Of a stretch of 64,000 nucleotides of DNA, positions 27,793-40,700 are shown in pieces. The notes under the pieces were generated by a model, which was not told the origin of the DNA, did no database searches, and saw only the letters and a list, made by a program, of their open reading frames with translations. The DNA is from Solen grandis (Eukaryota; Mollusca; Bivalvia; Adapedonta; Solenidae): the NCBI GenBank assembly GCA_021229015.1, contig CM037788.1:38588024-38652023 (forward strand), in the 5' to 3' direction. The position numbers were made by a program, and so were the translations under genes. How positions within the stretch are numbered: the first letter of the stretch is position 1; every line of letters begins with the position of its first letter.

Positions 27793-28599
27793 TCAAGCTA
27801 AAGAATCAACACTGTTACATGCACGAGACTGCCTATAAAAAGCTATAGAAACATCTTGATGATCGAGGATTTTGTTTGAGGATCTTGAACAGTTGCTTAA
27901 GGATCAATCTGTTTAATTAAACCTATGAATATTTATTGTTTACAGTAGATCAAATAAATCGTCAGAAACAGAGGCGAAATTCCAGGTAGGACAGAGAAAT
28001 ACGCTCATTTATAATTCAGGTTGGTCTTTAATTTCTGTACAAAGGAAAAACGAGTACTTAATTATTTATCAATTTTCGGGTCTTTGATTAGACTCACAAA
28101 AATGGAGTCCTGTTAAGGAGGATTCAATATTACACCAAAACGAGGACCAATCGTATGCATAACAAATTTTTTATTTATCAGGTTATAGTCTGTCACGATT
28201 TAAGAAGAGCGTATTTTACAATGATGTTGACCATCACCCGATCTCGTCTTAAATAATACACACACATTATTGACCAATCTTATCATCAGTCTCCCGCGCA
28301 TGAGGCGCCGATATGGACAGTTGTTATAGCAACGTGACAACAAATGTAATGTCTTACTTAAAAGACAAACTCTTTTTACTCCTTCGTTAGTCTTCACTGA
28401 GTGGAAATAGGAGGAACTTTTGGATTTTTTTATTGAATGAAAAATGGTACGTTTCGTTTTTATATTTTATCTTTTGCGTTGTTGATTAATTTTGAATGAT
28501 TTGATCTGGATGCTATAGAAGCTTTTTTTAATTTTTTTTTTATAGAAGAATGGTATTTTAAAGTACGCGAATAGGGTGATATGTAAGATAAGTTGTGAA
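27793..28599. other. Intergenic, nothing recognised
   Basis: No exon or clear repeat. Confidence 0.45.
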
Positions 28600-28699
28600 A
28601 CATTATAAATAATTCAATCTCATAATACAATCAATCCTCGATACAACGGCATTCGATATAATGGTGAACTCGGGTTCCGGCACTAAAGTCATGTGACGG

Positions 28700-28799
28700 N
28701 NNNNNNNNNNNNNNNNNNNNNNNNNNNNNNNNNNNNNNNNNNNNNNNNNNNNNNNNNNNNNNNNNNNNNNNNNNNNNNNNNNNNNNNNNNNNNNNNNNN
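28700..28799. other. Assembly gap (100 N)
   Basis: Exactly 100 N, a conventional unknown-size scaffold gap, inside a tandem repeat. Confidence 0.98.
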
Positions 28800-29510
28800 A
28801 TGAAGAATTATCTGAAACAATCGAACTTGACAAAGAGATTATGGTCATAAACCTTATTTTTAAGTTTGAAGATGATTGTCCAAAAAATGAAGACGCTAAA
28901 TTGTAAACAGTGAAATCTGGCATTTTGAAATTAAAAGGGCCATAACACCTGACCTAAATGGCAAATCTCAGCAATAATCAATTGAGAGGTTTATGGTCAT
29001 AAACATTATCATTTACTTGTGACCTAAATGGCCAATCTCAGCCCTATTCAATTGAGAGATTTATGGTCATAAACATTGTCATTACGTTTGAAGATGATGG
29101 TTCAAAAAACGAAGATGCTAGAGAGTAAACAAAATGAAATCTAGCATTTTTTTTTTTTTTATCAAAAGGGGCCTAATTCCTGACCTAATTGGCCAATCTC
29201 AGCCATAGTAGAATTAGACCTAGATATTCTAGTCATAAGGCTTCTCCTAAAGTGTAAACATGATAGTTAAAAAAATGAAGATGCCAGAGTGTAAACAAAG
29301 TGAAATATGGCATTTATTTTATATTAAAAGGGGCATAACTCCAGACCTAATTGGCCGATCTCAGCCTAATCAAACTCGATCGAGATATTATGGTCATAAA
29401 CAGTCATAAAGTTTGAAGATGATTGCTTAAGAAATGAAGATGCTAGAGTGTAAACACTAAAATTGTTGACGATGCACGACGAGCACTCAAAGGATCACAA
29501 AGCTCAAAGG
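28800..29510. mobile_element. Tandem-core element, family E, broken by the gap
   Basis: ~170-bp units with GACCTAATTGGCCAATCTCAG and GGTCATAAAC motifs, then GACGATGCACGACGAGCAC and AAAGCTCAAAGG, like family B right ends. The left end is lost in the gap. Confidence 0.65.
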
Positions 29511-32134
29511 TGTGCAAAAAAAACAACTAACAACAAGGATTTCATATTCTGAGAGAAAGTTAAGATCGCTTAGTTGTGTTCTTCTCACAATTTAAAGAAT
29601 GATCAATATGGGAAGATATCCATTTCATTTAAAACAATGGCATAATCCCCCATTAAGTAAGTTTGAGCAATCTGAATATCATACATGTTATATAAGTTGA
29701 AGCAAATAAAGATCCTAATATAAGCAGGCAGAGCCAAAGGAGTAACTATTCTTGCAAGTTAAAGGTTTTGGATTTCTCTGAAAAAATATCTATACAAAAT
29801 ACAACTGATTTGTTTTCATGTATATATCCATATGATTATAAACTGTACATGACAATATGGTATCTATACAATAAATCTAATTAACATCTATGAAACATAA
29901 AAAACATTTCTTTCCTTTTAATAAAATTCTTTGTGTCAAAAAGCATATCTTTCATCAAATAAGATGAAAATAAGTATGTCCATTTAATATCATAAAGACA
30001 AAGATTTTTATGCAAAGAAATTGTCTAACTTCTTTCAACAAATGAAAATTATGAAATATTCAATCTTTAGAAGATTCACCTTAAAAAAAAAAATTCTCAC
30101 ACACAGATAGGTAGGCCTCTCAAATAGCGGAAATAATTTTTTAATTTAGTTCAAATTCAAGCATCAACATTCATCTGGAAACAATAGTATCCCCCTACTT
30201 ATCTTAAATATATCATCTTTATCTTAAATATATCATTTCTGTATATAAAAATTTCCTCTTAGTGCATTTCTGCCATGGATATTTTAAAGTACAGCTTACC
30301 ACCTGAGGCAAAAACACAAATAATGTCAATATGCATAAATCAGAAGAACAAAAAAATCTTTAATTAATTATAAATAAATTTAAGCAAAAAAAAAAGAGGT
30401 TAACTTTTCTGTACTGAATTTGAAGAAATAATGAGGTAAGTTTTTAAATTGTATACCAGTATTACACAAGCAGTTAAAAAGTGAAACTAAAACAACATTT
30501 AGATCCAGTAATGCCCTAGACAAGACCAAACAGAGACACTAAACATACACAATATTTGTAAATGTACACATACTACAGTAAATCATCTAAAAGTGAGGTA
30601 AAGTTGACCAAGAAATAGGACAGATATCAACAATCAAACAATGTCTAACCTAACAATATGTACAAGTGTTAATGCAAGAACATTATCCCCAGAGTTTCAA
30701 ACACACAAAACCAAAAAATCATTTAATTGCAAACTCCTGAAAATAAAATTAAATTTAACATTACAAATCATCTCATATTCATTCACTGCATCATCAGACT
30801 GAATACGAATTTTTTAAAACACTACAAATCATCGAACTGAATTTTAATAACTATCACACCTTCAATATTAAAGTTTTAAACATCATTCATAGCTTCATTT
30901 GAAATAAAAAAGGAATGTTAGAAAATTATAATGCCGATATTTGCAGTACAGTGAACAAACAATATACACATAATCTAACAGTAATGAAATCACTGTATCG
31001 AAGCAATCAAATGAAGCCATGTTTTTTTTATAGTGGTCCCACTTCTCAAGGGAAAAGGTGTCTGTTTGATTATATGCCTTTAGATAATAGACTTCTCACA
31101 TAAAATATCTAGAAACAATCAACAATCAAATATATACAAAATACTATAATTCAACAAAACATTGATCTAAAATATATTTATATATATATATATGTATATA
31201 TTTTATATAAATTCCTTTTAAGTTTAATATTATACACATTTCACAAACTGGATAAAATCAAGGAATGAATACATGAACAGTAACTGTCGCCAACTTCATA
31301 AACGACAGCAGCGTTTGATATGAAATATCCTTTTTTGAAATGTACAAAAAAAAAAAAAAAGTCCAGACAGACTTTGTATTGTAAGTTTTACAGTAACCCT
31401 CTGGACCTGCCTGTCCAGATGCCTTCAGGGCCATTTCATATACTCTGCCTTAACATGTTAATGATTTTAATTTTCCTTGCATCTTATAGTTAGTAAGTTA
31501 GCAAAATTTTGTAACAACAAATGGGCCAAAGACAAGTTTGGCTTCAAAAAAACTTATACAAAAAAGCCCTTGACTGCTGAACACAGACAGTTAGATAGGT
31601 GTTATATTCTTGAATGCCTCAATGTTGACCCATCACACGGGTCCCAGACAAACTCTCTGGGATCCTGAGGAATATTTGAGGTTCTCATCACACAAAACGT
31701 ATATAAACTCTACAATCACAAAAGCTCTATGTAAACATCTCATAAACATAACAATATACATTTGTATCACTGTGTATCAATGTTCCAACTATTTCATATA
31801 CCATAATCTCTCTTTCAATATATAGAATATGTAAACTTAATGGCTTGATACTAGTGTTTGAAAACAGGATATGAACAATGCCTTGAAATATCTTTCTTAT
31901 TCATTTTATAATAATTTAATATCTATTTTTTTCTCCTTTGAAATCAATTACTTTTTCTCCAAACTTTTATCCACATATCTTGGATATAATTCCATTTTAT
32001 ATATATATAAAAAAAAGACATCAATGAAGACTCATTTGCATTTCATACATATACGTAAAAAAATCGAAATCTCTTTTTTTTTTAATTTGCTTCTTTTGCT
32101 TATTTTAAGCTTACTCACATGAGCATGCTGTAAA
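29511..32134. other. AT-rich, repeat-poor intergenic stretch
   Basis: No tandem-core element or MITE seen. It has (TA)n at 31170-31210 and only short open frames. It could include distal 3' UTR of the zinc-finger gene; not shown. Confidence 0.4.
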
Positions 32135-32980
32135 TACAGTGGTCACGCGATTCCTCGAGGTCAGACGGGATCTGCAGAAAAACTCGAATAATCGCCGGTT
32201 TCAAGGAATCATTTATGTGTCAAAATTCAATACGTTTACATTTGTTGATACCTTAACGTCGTCTTTTTATTAATTATTTCGTTAAGTTTAGCCTTAAATA
32301 ATACTTTATAAACATATGTTTAAAAATACAAAAATAACACGATCATAGCTTTCATTGTGAGAATTAAGTCAGAAAAAATCTCTTTTTACCGATAATATGA
32401 TTGAAACCCTTTGGTTTAGTTTGTGTATATGGTGACGTTGCATATTTTTTACACTTTTGTAAGAAACACTTATACCGTGGTTCTTCAAATTAACGATTAC
32501 AGAGAAAAAGAACAACACTCAAACAATCAAAATCGGCTCCTTTAATGACAAATAATTAATCATGCAGACCAATCACAGTTTGTTACATGATCAGTAGGTG
32601 CGAAAATAATTTCTACATGGTCGTGTTGATATAACGGTTCACCGATGTACTCTAAGGATGTTTTGACAATGTGTGAAAACAAAAAGAAAACCATCTCGAC
32701 CAAGGTGTTAATTACAGGTGGTCATAGGGCCGGAGTATGGTTGTCAGGGAGATATAGGTAGGTTTTGATATCGACTTCGAGGAATCGCATAGAAATAATA
32801 TAGGATATACTAATCTAGGGACCAAGGATGGAGCTCGAGGAATCCAAAATCGCATGTTTGAAGAATCGCCCATAAATTTATATAGAATAAGAAGGGCTAA
32901 ATCAAGGGACCGGGCTTGTAGCTCGAGCCATCGCCGGTATTCAATGAATCGCCACATTGAGGAATCATGTGACCACTGTA
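32135..32980. mobile_element. 846-bp Tc1/mariner-like TIR element, no transposase
   Basis: TA-CAGTGGTCACGCGATTCCTC at the left; inverted GAGGAATCATGTGACCACTG-TA at the right. TA target and CAGTG start are typical of Tc1/mariner (including pogo). The interior repeats CGAGGAATC-like motifs; the 117-aa frame at 32712-33065 has no transposase motif. Confidence 0.75.
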
Positions 32981-33174
32981 ATGTAAAAATGGTTCTTTGA
33001 TTGGTTCCAAAGTTTAAGATAAAATGAAGAGAACAAGCTGATTGTATGGTACGAGAAACACACAAGTTCCACAGAATGTTAAGAAATCACAATACTAAAT
33101 AAAAAGGCATATGGTCGACGTGAAACAATATCATCAGTGGGTTAAAAAACAAAATAAAAATCAAAACTTCAATA

Positions 33175-33315
33175 TACAGTGAAGCCTAGACAATCTGGAC
33201 AAGCCCGTAAATGACTTTGTAAGAAATCTGGTCCCAATATAAGTAGAATTCCGCTGAATTCCAAATCCCTCTACCCTACCCCCACTGATGCCCAGCTTCT
33301 GAAGGTTTCACTGTA
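33175..33315. mobile_element. 141-bp MITE, Tc1/mariner-like
   Basis: TACAGTGAAGCCT and its near-inverse AGGTTTCACTGTA bound it; TA target. Confidence 0.6.
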
Positions 33316-34467
33316 CATGAACAGTAAAGTGTATCTCCCTCCTCCGCACCATCATCAGCATCACATCAACATAGATCCACTATCACCTACTCACCCCTCG
33401 CATTCGTCCGTACCAAAATAGTGTATGACAGTAAACCCTCTTTCCGAGGCACGTGAGACCTTTGAGGTAGCAATATCGTAATATAATCTGAGAAAAGAGG
33501 CAGCTTCTGAGAGTCCATTTAGTGTATGGCTGACCCTTCTATCCACAGAAACCTACCCTGACACACCAGTGCGGGAACACCGGAATACCTGCCTGATCGC
33601 TTTCTAGAAGGATCTGGTTATGCACATTCTGCCTGAGGTCTTTCCATTTTAACAAAGTCTGTGTCGACAGTCACCTGAATTGAACAGTCAGACAGGTTTC
33701 AAGATTTCAAGTGTTTGACTGTACACAGCAGACAGAATAAGACCTGTTCAGCATGTAAATGACCAGGTGAAATATTGATGGCAAATGACAGGCTAGTGTT
33801 TGAAATCGCAGACTAGGGTCATGGACTAGAGGGTCACATCCAGCACACAACAGGAGGACAGATATAAATAAATCTAAAGCCCTGATTACTTCACAATGAC
33901 CAAACAGCAAAACAAAAATATTTAATATGAATACCAGTAATCTCCAAGTTCAAAGTGTACATCACACCTCTTTTTATGTCAATATAGCAATATCCACTGA
34001 ACCATGATACCCAGAGTCAAGTCTTATATACACATCCTTACGGTACCAAAACATTACCGATAGAAAATATAGGAACAAATTTTTCCACTAACGCCATAGT
34101 TATATCACTGGTGAAACAGCAATAGCCTGTGCATCACCATGGTGATTATCTCATGATTCTAAATACAGGCAGAAACCTGACAGTCTAGTATGTCATTTAT
34201 CTTATATGCACAATAACAGTACACTGACAACAGCAGACTCTTTCAGCATTAAAATTTTTTTAACTATCATATAGGCTGGTATGAAACACAGTGAAAAATA
34301 TTAATACTCTGTTCTTAATATCTTGACAATGACTGTACATAACTGACATTTGAAGGTTCACAGCCCCTGACTGGTTCTATCCTTTGCAATATATTCTACA
34401 TTGAACCCCATGCCATCCAAGATTCACAAGGACAGGGATACTGCACAATGTGGGGACTTCCCTGGTC
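33316..34467. other. Downstream of zinc-finger stop; probable 3' UTR or flank
   Basis: No other gene seen. A fragment like the CAGTT MITE end occurs near 33677-33725. Confidence 0.4.
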
Positions 34468-34703
34468 TTAGGCCATACTCTCCTGCATTGGGATTTCCAG
34501 GCCCCCGTTCAACTTCTGCATCTTAACGATACAGTTTCCGTCAAGGTGTTTCTCAAGATTCTTCGAAGTGACGAATCCTTCCCCACAGAACGTGCAGGCG
34601 TTGCGAGACTTGAGCATGTGTATCTGGGACTTCATGTGTCGGTTCAGGTCCGACTGGGTCACACCCTTGTAGTTGCACAGCTTACAGCAGAACTCCCTTA
34701 TAC
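34468..34703 (-). CDS. Zinc-finger gene last exon, two fingers and stop
   Basis: 236 bp. The acceptor is TTACAG. Reads (G)IREFCCKLCNYKGVTQSDLN-RHMKSQIH (C2H2 with H-x5-H), then ACTFCGEGFVTSKNLEKHLD-GNC (C2HC), then a 20-residue tail ending ESMA and TAA. Confidence 0.9.
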
Positions 34704-37700
34704 CTGTAACACAGAAAACAACAATGGTTAAACTGTGCAGCTGCCGCTGGGCCCAAAGTCAGGGCTTTGTTCTCCATCAAACATAACCAAATTGTACCGA
34801 TTATTACCAGTACTTGTACCAAGCATAAATTTTGGTACTTCAGAAATACCAAAATTAAGATTTATTAAGTATTATTTGGTACTTAAGGTAAACCAAAAAC
34901 AAAAAAATACCAAAAGTAGAATTCGTTACATATACCAAACATATATATATTTTTTTAAATAAACAAAATTTGGTACTAACCATAAGTAAAATTTGGTAAA
35001 TACCAAAATATACCAAAAGTAAAATTTAATCCTTATAGCAAGAATAGGATTTGGTACTTAAGGTATATCAAAAATGAATTTGCTATTTCTAGAATACCAT
35101 AATAAAATCAACGAATGGAATTCGTTCCTTCAATATACCAAACTTAAGACAGAAGGTACTAATTGCAGTGAAAATGATAACTTCTTATCTTCTGTGGTAA
35201 AATATGTGTATACTTATACAGTTGAACCTGTATTAGCAGTCACCTCTATTAAGCTGTCAACCTGCATTTAACTCAGTTTATTATCACCAAATTAGCATTT
35301 TGTTATATGTTTAACCTTCGTTTAGCGGCCAACTCTGTTAAGCGGTCATTTTCTCTTGTTCCATTGATTGACTGCTTAAGACAGGTTTGACTGTATATTT
35401 ATTTAATGGAACTTTAAAAGGTGTATGACCTTGCTTGGCGCTCAGCATATAAGGGTAGTTCCAGTACTGGTTGGCCCGGTGTCAGGATAATGTGCCTGGG
35501 TGTGGTATCATGCCACATGTCTACACCAACCCACCAAACAAACAAATGGTGTATGAAATATTTTTTTTTTTTTTTTTTTTTTTGTTATATGTGTAAACAA
35601 AGGAATCCCTGTCTGATCTGGGTCTGTTCTGTTTGGAAATGTGTCAAAGTGAGTCACTTTAAATGAGAAGCTGGGATAAATCCCCGTATCACACTTTGTC
35701 TTCCTTTGAGTGCAGGACATGAGGTGACTTGTCGTGCGTGATGCCTATATAGCCTCCAACCTCTGTAAAGCATGGGCATAAAAATGTTCTATCTATAGAC
35801 TCTGAATTGGGCAGATGTACATTTCTGTCCTACTGTCACAACAGTTTAGTCCAATACAACATGTTATCTATGTCTGGACCCTATATACCGTGTTATGATG
35901 GATCTATGTTATACCTAAATTGTGTTCTCCACAAAGATTGTCACAATAGACCTTAGCCTGACTAACATTTACAACACATTCACACTTCCATCACAGCGAA
36001 ACAAATCATCGTGTTTTGAACACGCGTGTGCAGTATTATTTTCCGCCTTTCTTAATTTACCAGCATAACATAGATTGAACCAATATCTCCAACAATTTAA
36101 TAACACAATAGCTGCTGGAATCCAGAACTTGTGTCCCCTGAGAATTCAGATATATCAAAACAGACTAAATTAAGCTACACTAAATGTATCTATGTAGCAA
36201 AACTATGGGTATTGAAGGAGTTGGATTTTGGCTCCGCTTCATTCGCAGGAAGTAATTGATTTTAATTTGTCCCAGTTTGTAGACAGTTTTACAGCATTTA
36301 TTCCACTCGTTTGTCGAAGCAAGGATTCTACTGGATTTGGAAAACATAAAAATAACTCTATATTACTTATTTTAATTGATTATTGCAAGGCTAGAATGAA
36401 CTATATTTTTCTCTCTATTCAGGAGTGGGAAAATTGACTGGAATATGGGATCGATTTTAACTTTACGTTTTCTGTACAGGATCCAAGTTCTCAGAATATA
36501 CTTAGGAGTAATATTAGACTCAAAACTCATACTCAAGACTCAAATCTTTATTGAATCTACATATTTTGACTTGACTATTTGAGTTTACCGTCGCTTCGAC
36601 AGTATTTCAGTCATATAGTGACGTCCAGCTAATTACAGGTGGAGGAAGACCCTGCATGCACTGAGGTATCTGGGTAGAACCACTGACCTACCGTAAGCCA
36701 GCTGGAAAGCTTCCTCACATGAAAATCCGAATGACCCTGTTGGGATTTGATCCACGCTAAGAGGGGCTGAGTGAGTGTTAAAGTAAGCGACTTTACCCTC
36801 TTGGCCACGGAGGCCCCACATATTTTGAGATTGAGCATGAAAATCATACTTAATTATTTACCTAATATGGACATGTTTTAGCACCTTGTCAAACAGAACA
36901 AACCCAGACCAGACTGCTCCTTCTTTCAGGGAGCTATCTATTCAGGGTCTCCTGTGTTTGTATGTACCTTACTGTAGCTCTGATTTTTACACTGTCTGCA
37001 GCAAAAGAAAATCCAGTTTCCTATACCATTTAGTGTTCAGCAAATAAATACTTATCAAATCATAAATCTATACATGAATATTCATGAGGTAAAAGATTTA
37101 AGTAGTCTTTATGTTTGGGACTTTACGGTCGACCACAACTATGGACAAGGTTTTTTTTATTGTTTTTTTTACTTTCCTCATCAGAAGTCTTCAATTTATA
37201 CAGAAGCTACCTACACTCTGTACATGCACTCAAGTCTCGCCCATTCATCATGATTTATTGGGAAAAGTGGAGCTAGTTTAGAAATCAATGTTTCACACAC
37301 ATGTAAATTAAAGCTTGATATATTTCCGGTGTTTTAACTGAGGAGGTGAGCTCAGAACAACTGAGCAATGACGTAGCTGCCTGTTTCCGGCCTTGGACAG
37401 AAAAGTTAGAACAAATATTCAGTCCCTTCTGACGTCTGTCAGTCTAACCGTTCAATACTTTATTGGCACTCCCAGCAGTCAAGCAGTACAGAGTCATAAA
37501 GTCACATGCACTATACATATTTAATGATAATTTGTATGACATGCTTAAGTCATTACCGCATGAAGATCTATTTGGATGCAAGATCCAGATAAGACAGTTC
37601 CTGGGACAGCTCCTGTAAGGAGCGGTTGCTGTCTGATCAAGGTCTGCTCTGTTTGCTCATACATTATTGTAGCTCATATTCTAGATATTCTACGTGGCAA

Positions 37701-40700
37701 AGTCAAATCTATTGCTTCCTATACCACTTAAAAGTTCAGAAAATTAATATTCATCAAGTCATATATTTGTGCATGAATATTCATGAGGAATAAGGTTAAA
37801 TCTAACCTGGTTTTTCTGTGATATAAACAGCAGTCTCATTTGGAGGTCTAAATCTAGATACTGTATTATATCAGACAGCCATAAAGCTGCATGAAAATGC
37901 ATCTTGGCCAGAATACATGTATATAAAATTACAAAATGGAGGTATGGGATTGACAGAGGACCCTGCTATAACCTTTTTTATGTTATAAAGGAGTGTGCTG
38001 TTACAGATCTAAACTGTACCATGGGGTAAAATTTGGGGAAATTTGCACTGGTCTAACAAATACAGCAGACCCTGTACCTGTATTCTGAAAAATAAATCCT
38101 GTACTTGAGAAGTAGTGAAAGTATGGCCATAAAGTATATTAGGGTTCAAGATTGACAATGAGATCACACTTAGGTATTTTACGTCTTAAGAACTTGGGGC
38201 CAGACAGAAGTGGGAAACAAGAAATGTTCCTGGGAAGCATGACAGAAAAAGTGTGACAGACAGTCAAGCAACGGAGAAGTGATCCCCATGTGTCCCATCT
38301 GCTTACAGCAAACGTCACAAAAATAAAGCTATGAAGTCCTGTAGCAGAAATATGGCATTGGGCTGTGATGTACAAAGGGGGGATAACTGACCTTGGTGTC
38401 TCATCATGTGGACCTTCAGCTGGCTGTTGGTACGGGCATAGTAGTCACAGTACTGACACTTGTAAGGCCGGATATCTGAAACACACAAACACACGGTACA
38501 CATTACTGTTACAAGGCATACTGGGATGTCCTACCACCACTGTCAACACCGGCTCTGGTATAAACCCATCACTGGGTTTACTCTATACGTTTGCAACACA
38601 ACTGTCCTTTGCAGATAATTAATTTATAAATTAATTGATGAATTTATGATCAGACTGTAAATCATTTCAAGGCTTCAACAGACTTTATGTTCTATGCTAA
38701 ACAATACTTTTTTCTTTTACTGAGTAAACAAAATCATTCTGGCTAATTTTTTTTATTTTTCTGGCTATTTTGGAAAAAAAAACTACCATTAAAGAAGATG
38801 CCAATCAAAATGGCCTGATTAAAAAATTTAGTTAACATTAGGTTACATTTCGATTTAGTTTATTTTTTATTGATACAGGCTGATTAGGTTTTGTACCTGC
38901 ACTACATGATATTTTCAAGGGAGTAAATAGGTCAAGTTTTGGATTAAGTCAACATGAATTTACCACTGAAGTTGAAGTCAGAAGCAATATATTTCTGATT
39001 TAAAGGGTAAGAATTTATGAGAAATACCTTATTGTTTCAAATTGCTTTCAGATATCTTAAAAAAACACACACAAAAAACACCTTCCAGCCAATATTAAAC
39101 TGGTTACATAATTCTTCACAGTTTCTCATAAAAAACAAACATTCAAATTACAACCCAAAACACAATATCAATATCTTTCATAAAGAATTTATCAGATGAT
39201 CAAAATAGAGAGCTTTTTTTTCTTTTCTTTTTTTTAAATACAGCAATTTTTGATTTCAAATGTTCCTCCCCACAATACACTCAGACAAATTAACCAGTCT
39301 CATAATGGTGACACAACACTTTGTCATTTTCTGTGTCAAATTATAACATGGCAATACATTTGTAACAGTCTTTAATAATGCCTAAGACGTGCATGCTGCA
39401 TTTTGATTTTCATCTTTTTTATTTTCTTTTTTTAAATATATATTTAACCTAATTTCTTACATTCAATTTGAATACAGCATAACTGAATTCTCTCAACAAT
39501 ATCAAATTTTCATCTGATCAAGATACCAATTTCTTTAGCTCTACTATCTGACAAACTCCTATTCTTCTGTAATTATCATAATAATTTCTCTAATTCAACA
39601 ATTATTATTTCATTTTTTTTATCTCTTTCTGTTAAAATGGTTTCCTCCAACAGGGACTGAAGCACCTGCGATATCCACAAAGACTGCTTCTGCATTATTC
39701 AATACATGCTCTGTGATATTGAATATAATATTTCCCCTAGTCTTCCACAAAAGGTTACAAAGCTGCTGACAACTGTTTGAGCCTTATATGGAAAAAGACC
39801 ACCAGCAGTTGGGTCTTTTCTCCAGATGAAAAATCAGAGTGATCCTGCCAGGAATGAAACCAACAGTGGCCAGGGACTTCAAGCAATATTATGAAACCAT
39901 GTCTGCATATACCTCTCAAACTGTTTGCTACACTCCAATATATAGGAGATAGGAATGAAACCATGTTAAAATTATCCGTCCAGTCTGATCTGTTTTTTTT
40001 TTCTGTTTTTTTCTCTTTTTTGTTTTGTTTTTTAAATCAGTGTAGAATGACATGCTAAAGTGCTGTTCTTCTTTAACTCTAGCAGAAGATTTATTTTTCT
40101 TTCTGTGTTTTTATAACCTCTTTAATGATCCATACGATTAACATGCAGCTCTGTCTTAAACTAACTCCTCAATTAATATGCAGTAACATTAGAGCTGCAA
40201 AGTTCATATAAAATGCAGATCTTCGCTTTCAGTGTACAAGCTTCCCACAGAGTCATTAGTTCTCATTTAATCATCCTGCCAATATTACACAACTGTTACA
40301 GTTCTTAGCGAAAAAGCTGCACTTTAATTAAGGAACAATGAATTAAACCTTTATCTGTTTACAAAGGCATACTGTGCTGCATGAGAATCTGGTGAAGCCT
40401 GCATGCAGCCTTAACAAGATTTGGAACTCAACCATTGGAATCTATTTGCCGGGAGACACATTGTTAACCTTTCACTGACGACAATAGGCAATGTAGTTTC
40501 ACGTTTGGGGTTTCCTTTTTTGATGCAAAGCCTTTTTCCTTAGCTCCTTTTAAAGAATAATCAAACCCTAGAATTATCAATAAAAAGATAAGAGTACAAA
40601 ATTTAAGAGAATAAATGTGTGACAAAAAATCTAAGAAAATAAATAAAACTGCAATACCTGGCAGGGTATAAAAAGCGCAGGAGTCAGTTCTGATTGTGCA

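Noticed and set aside
28603..28923. 106-aa open frame spanning the N gap
   Set aside because: One third of it is unknown bases, and the rest is tandem repeat.
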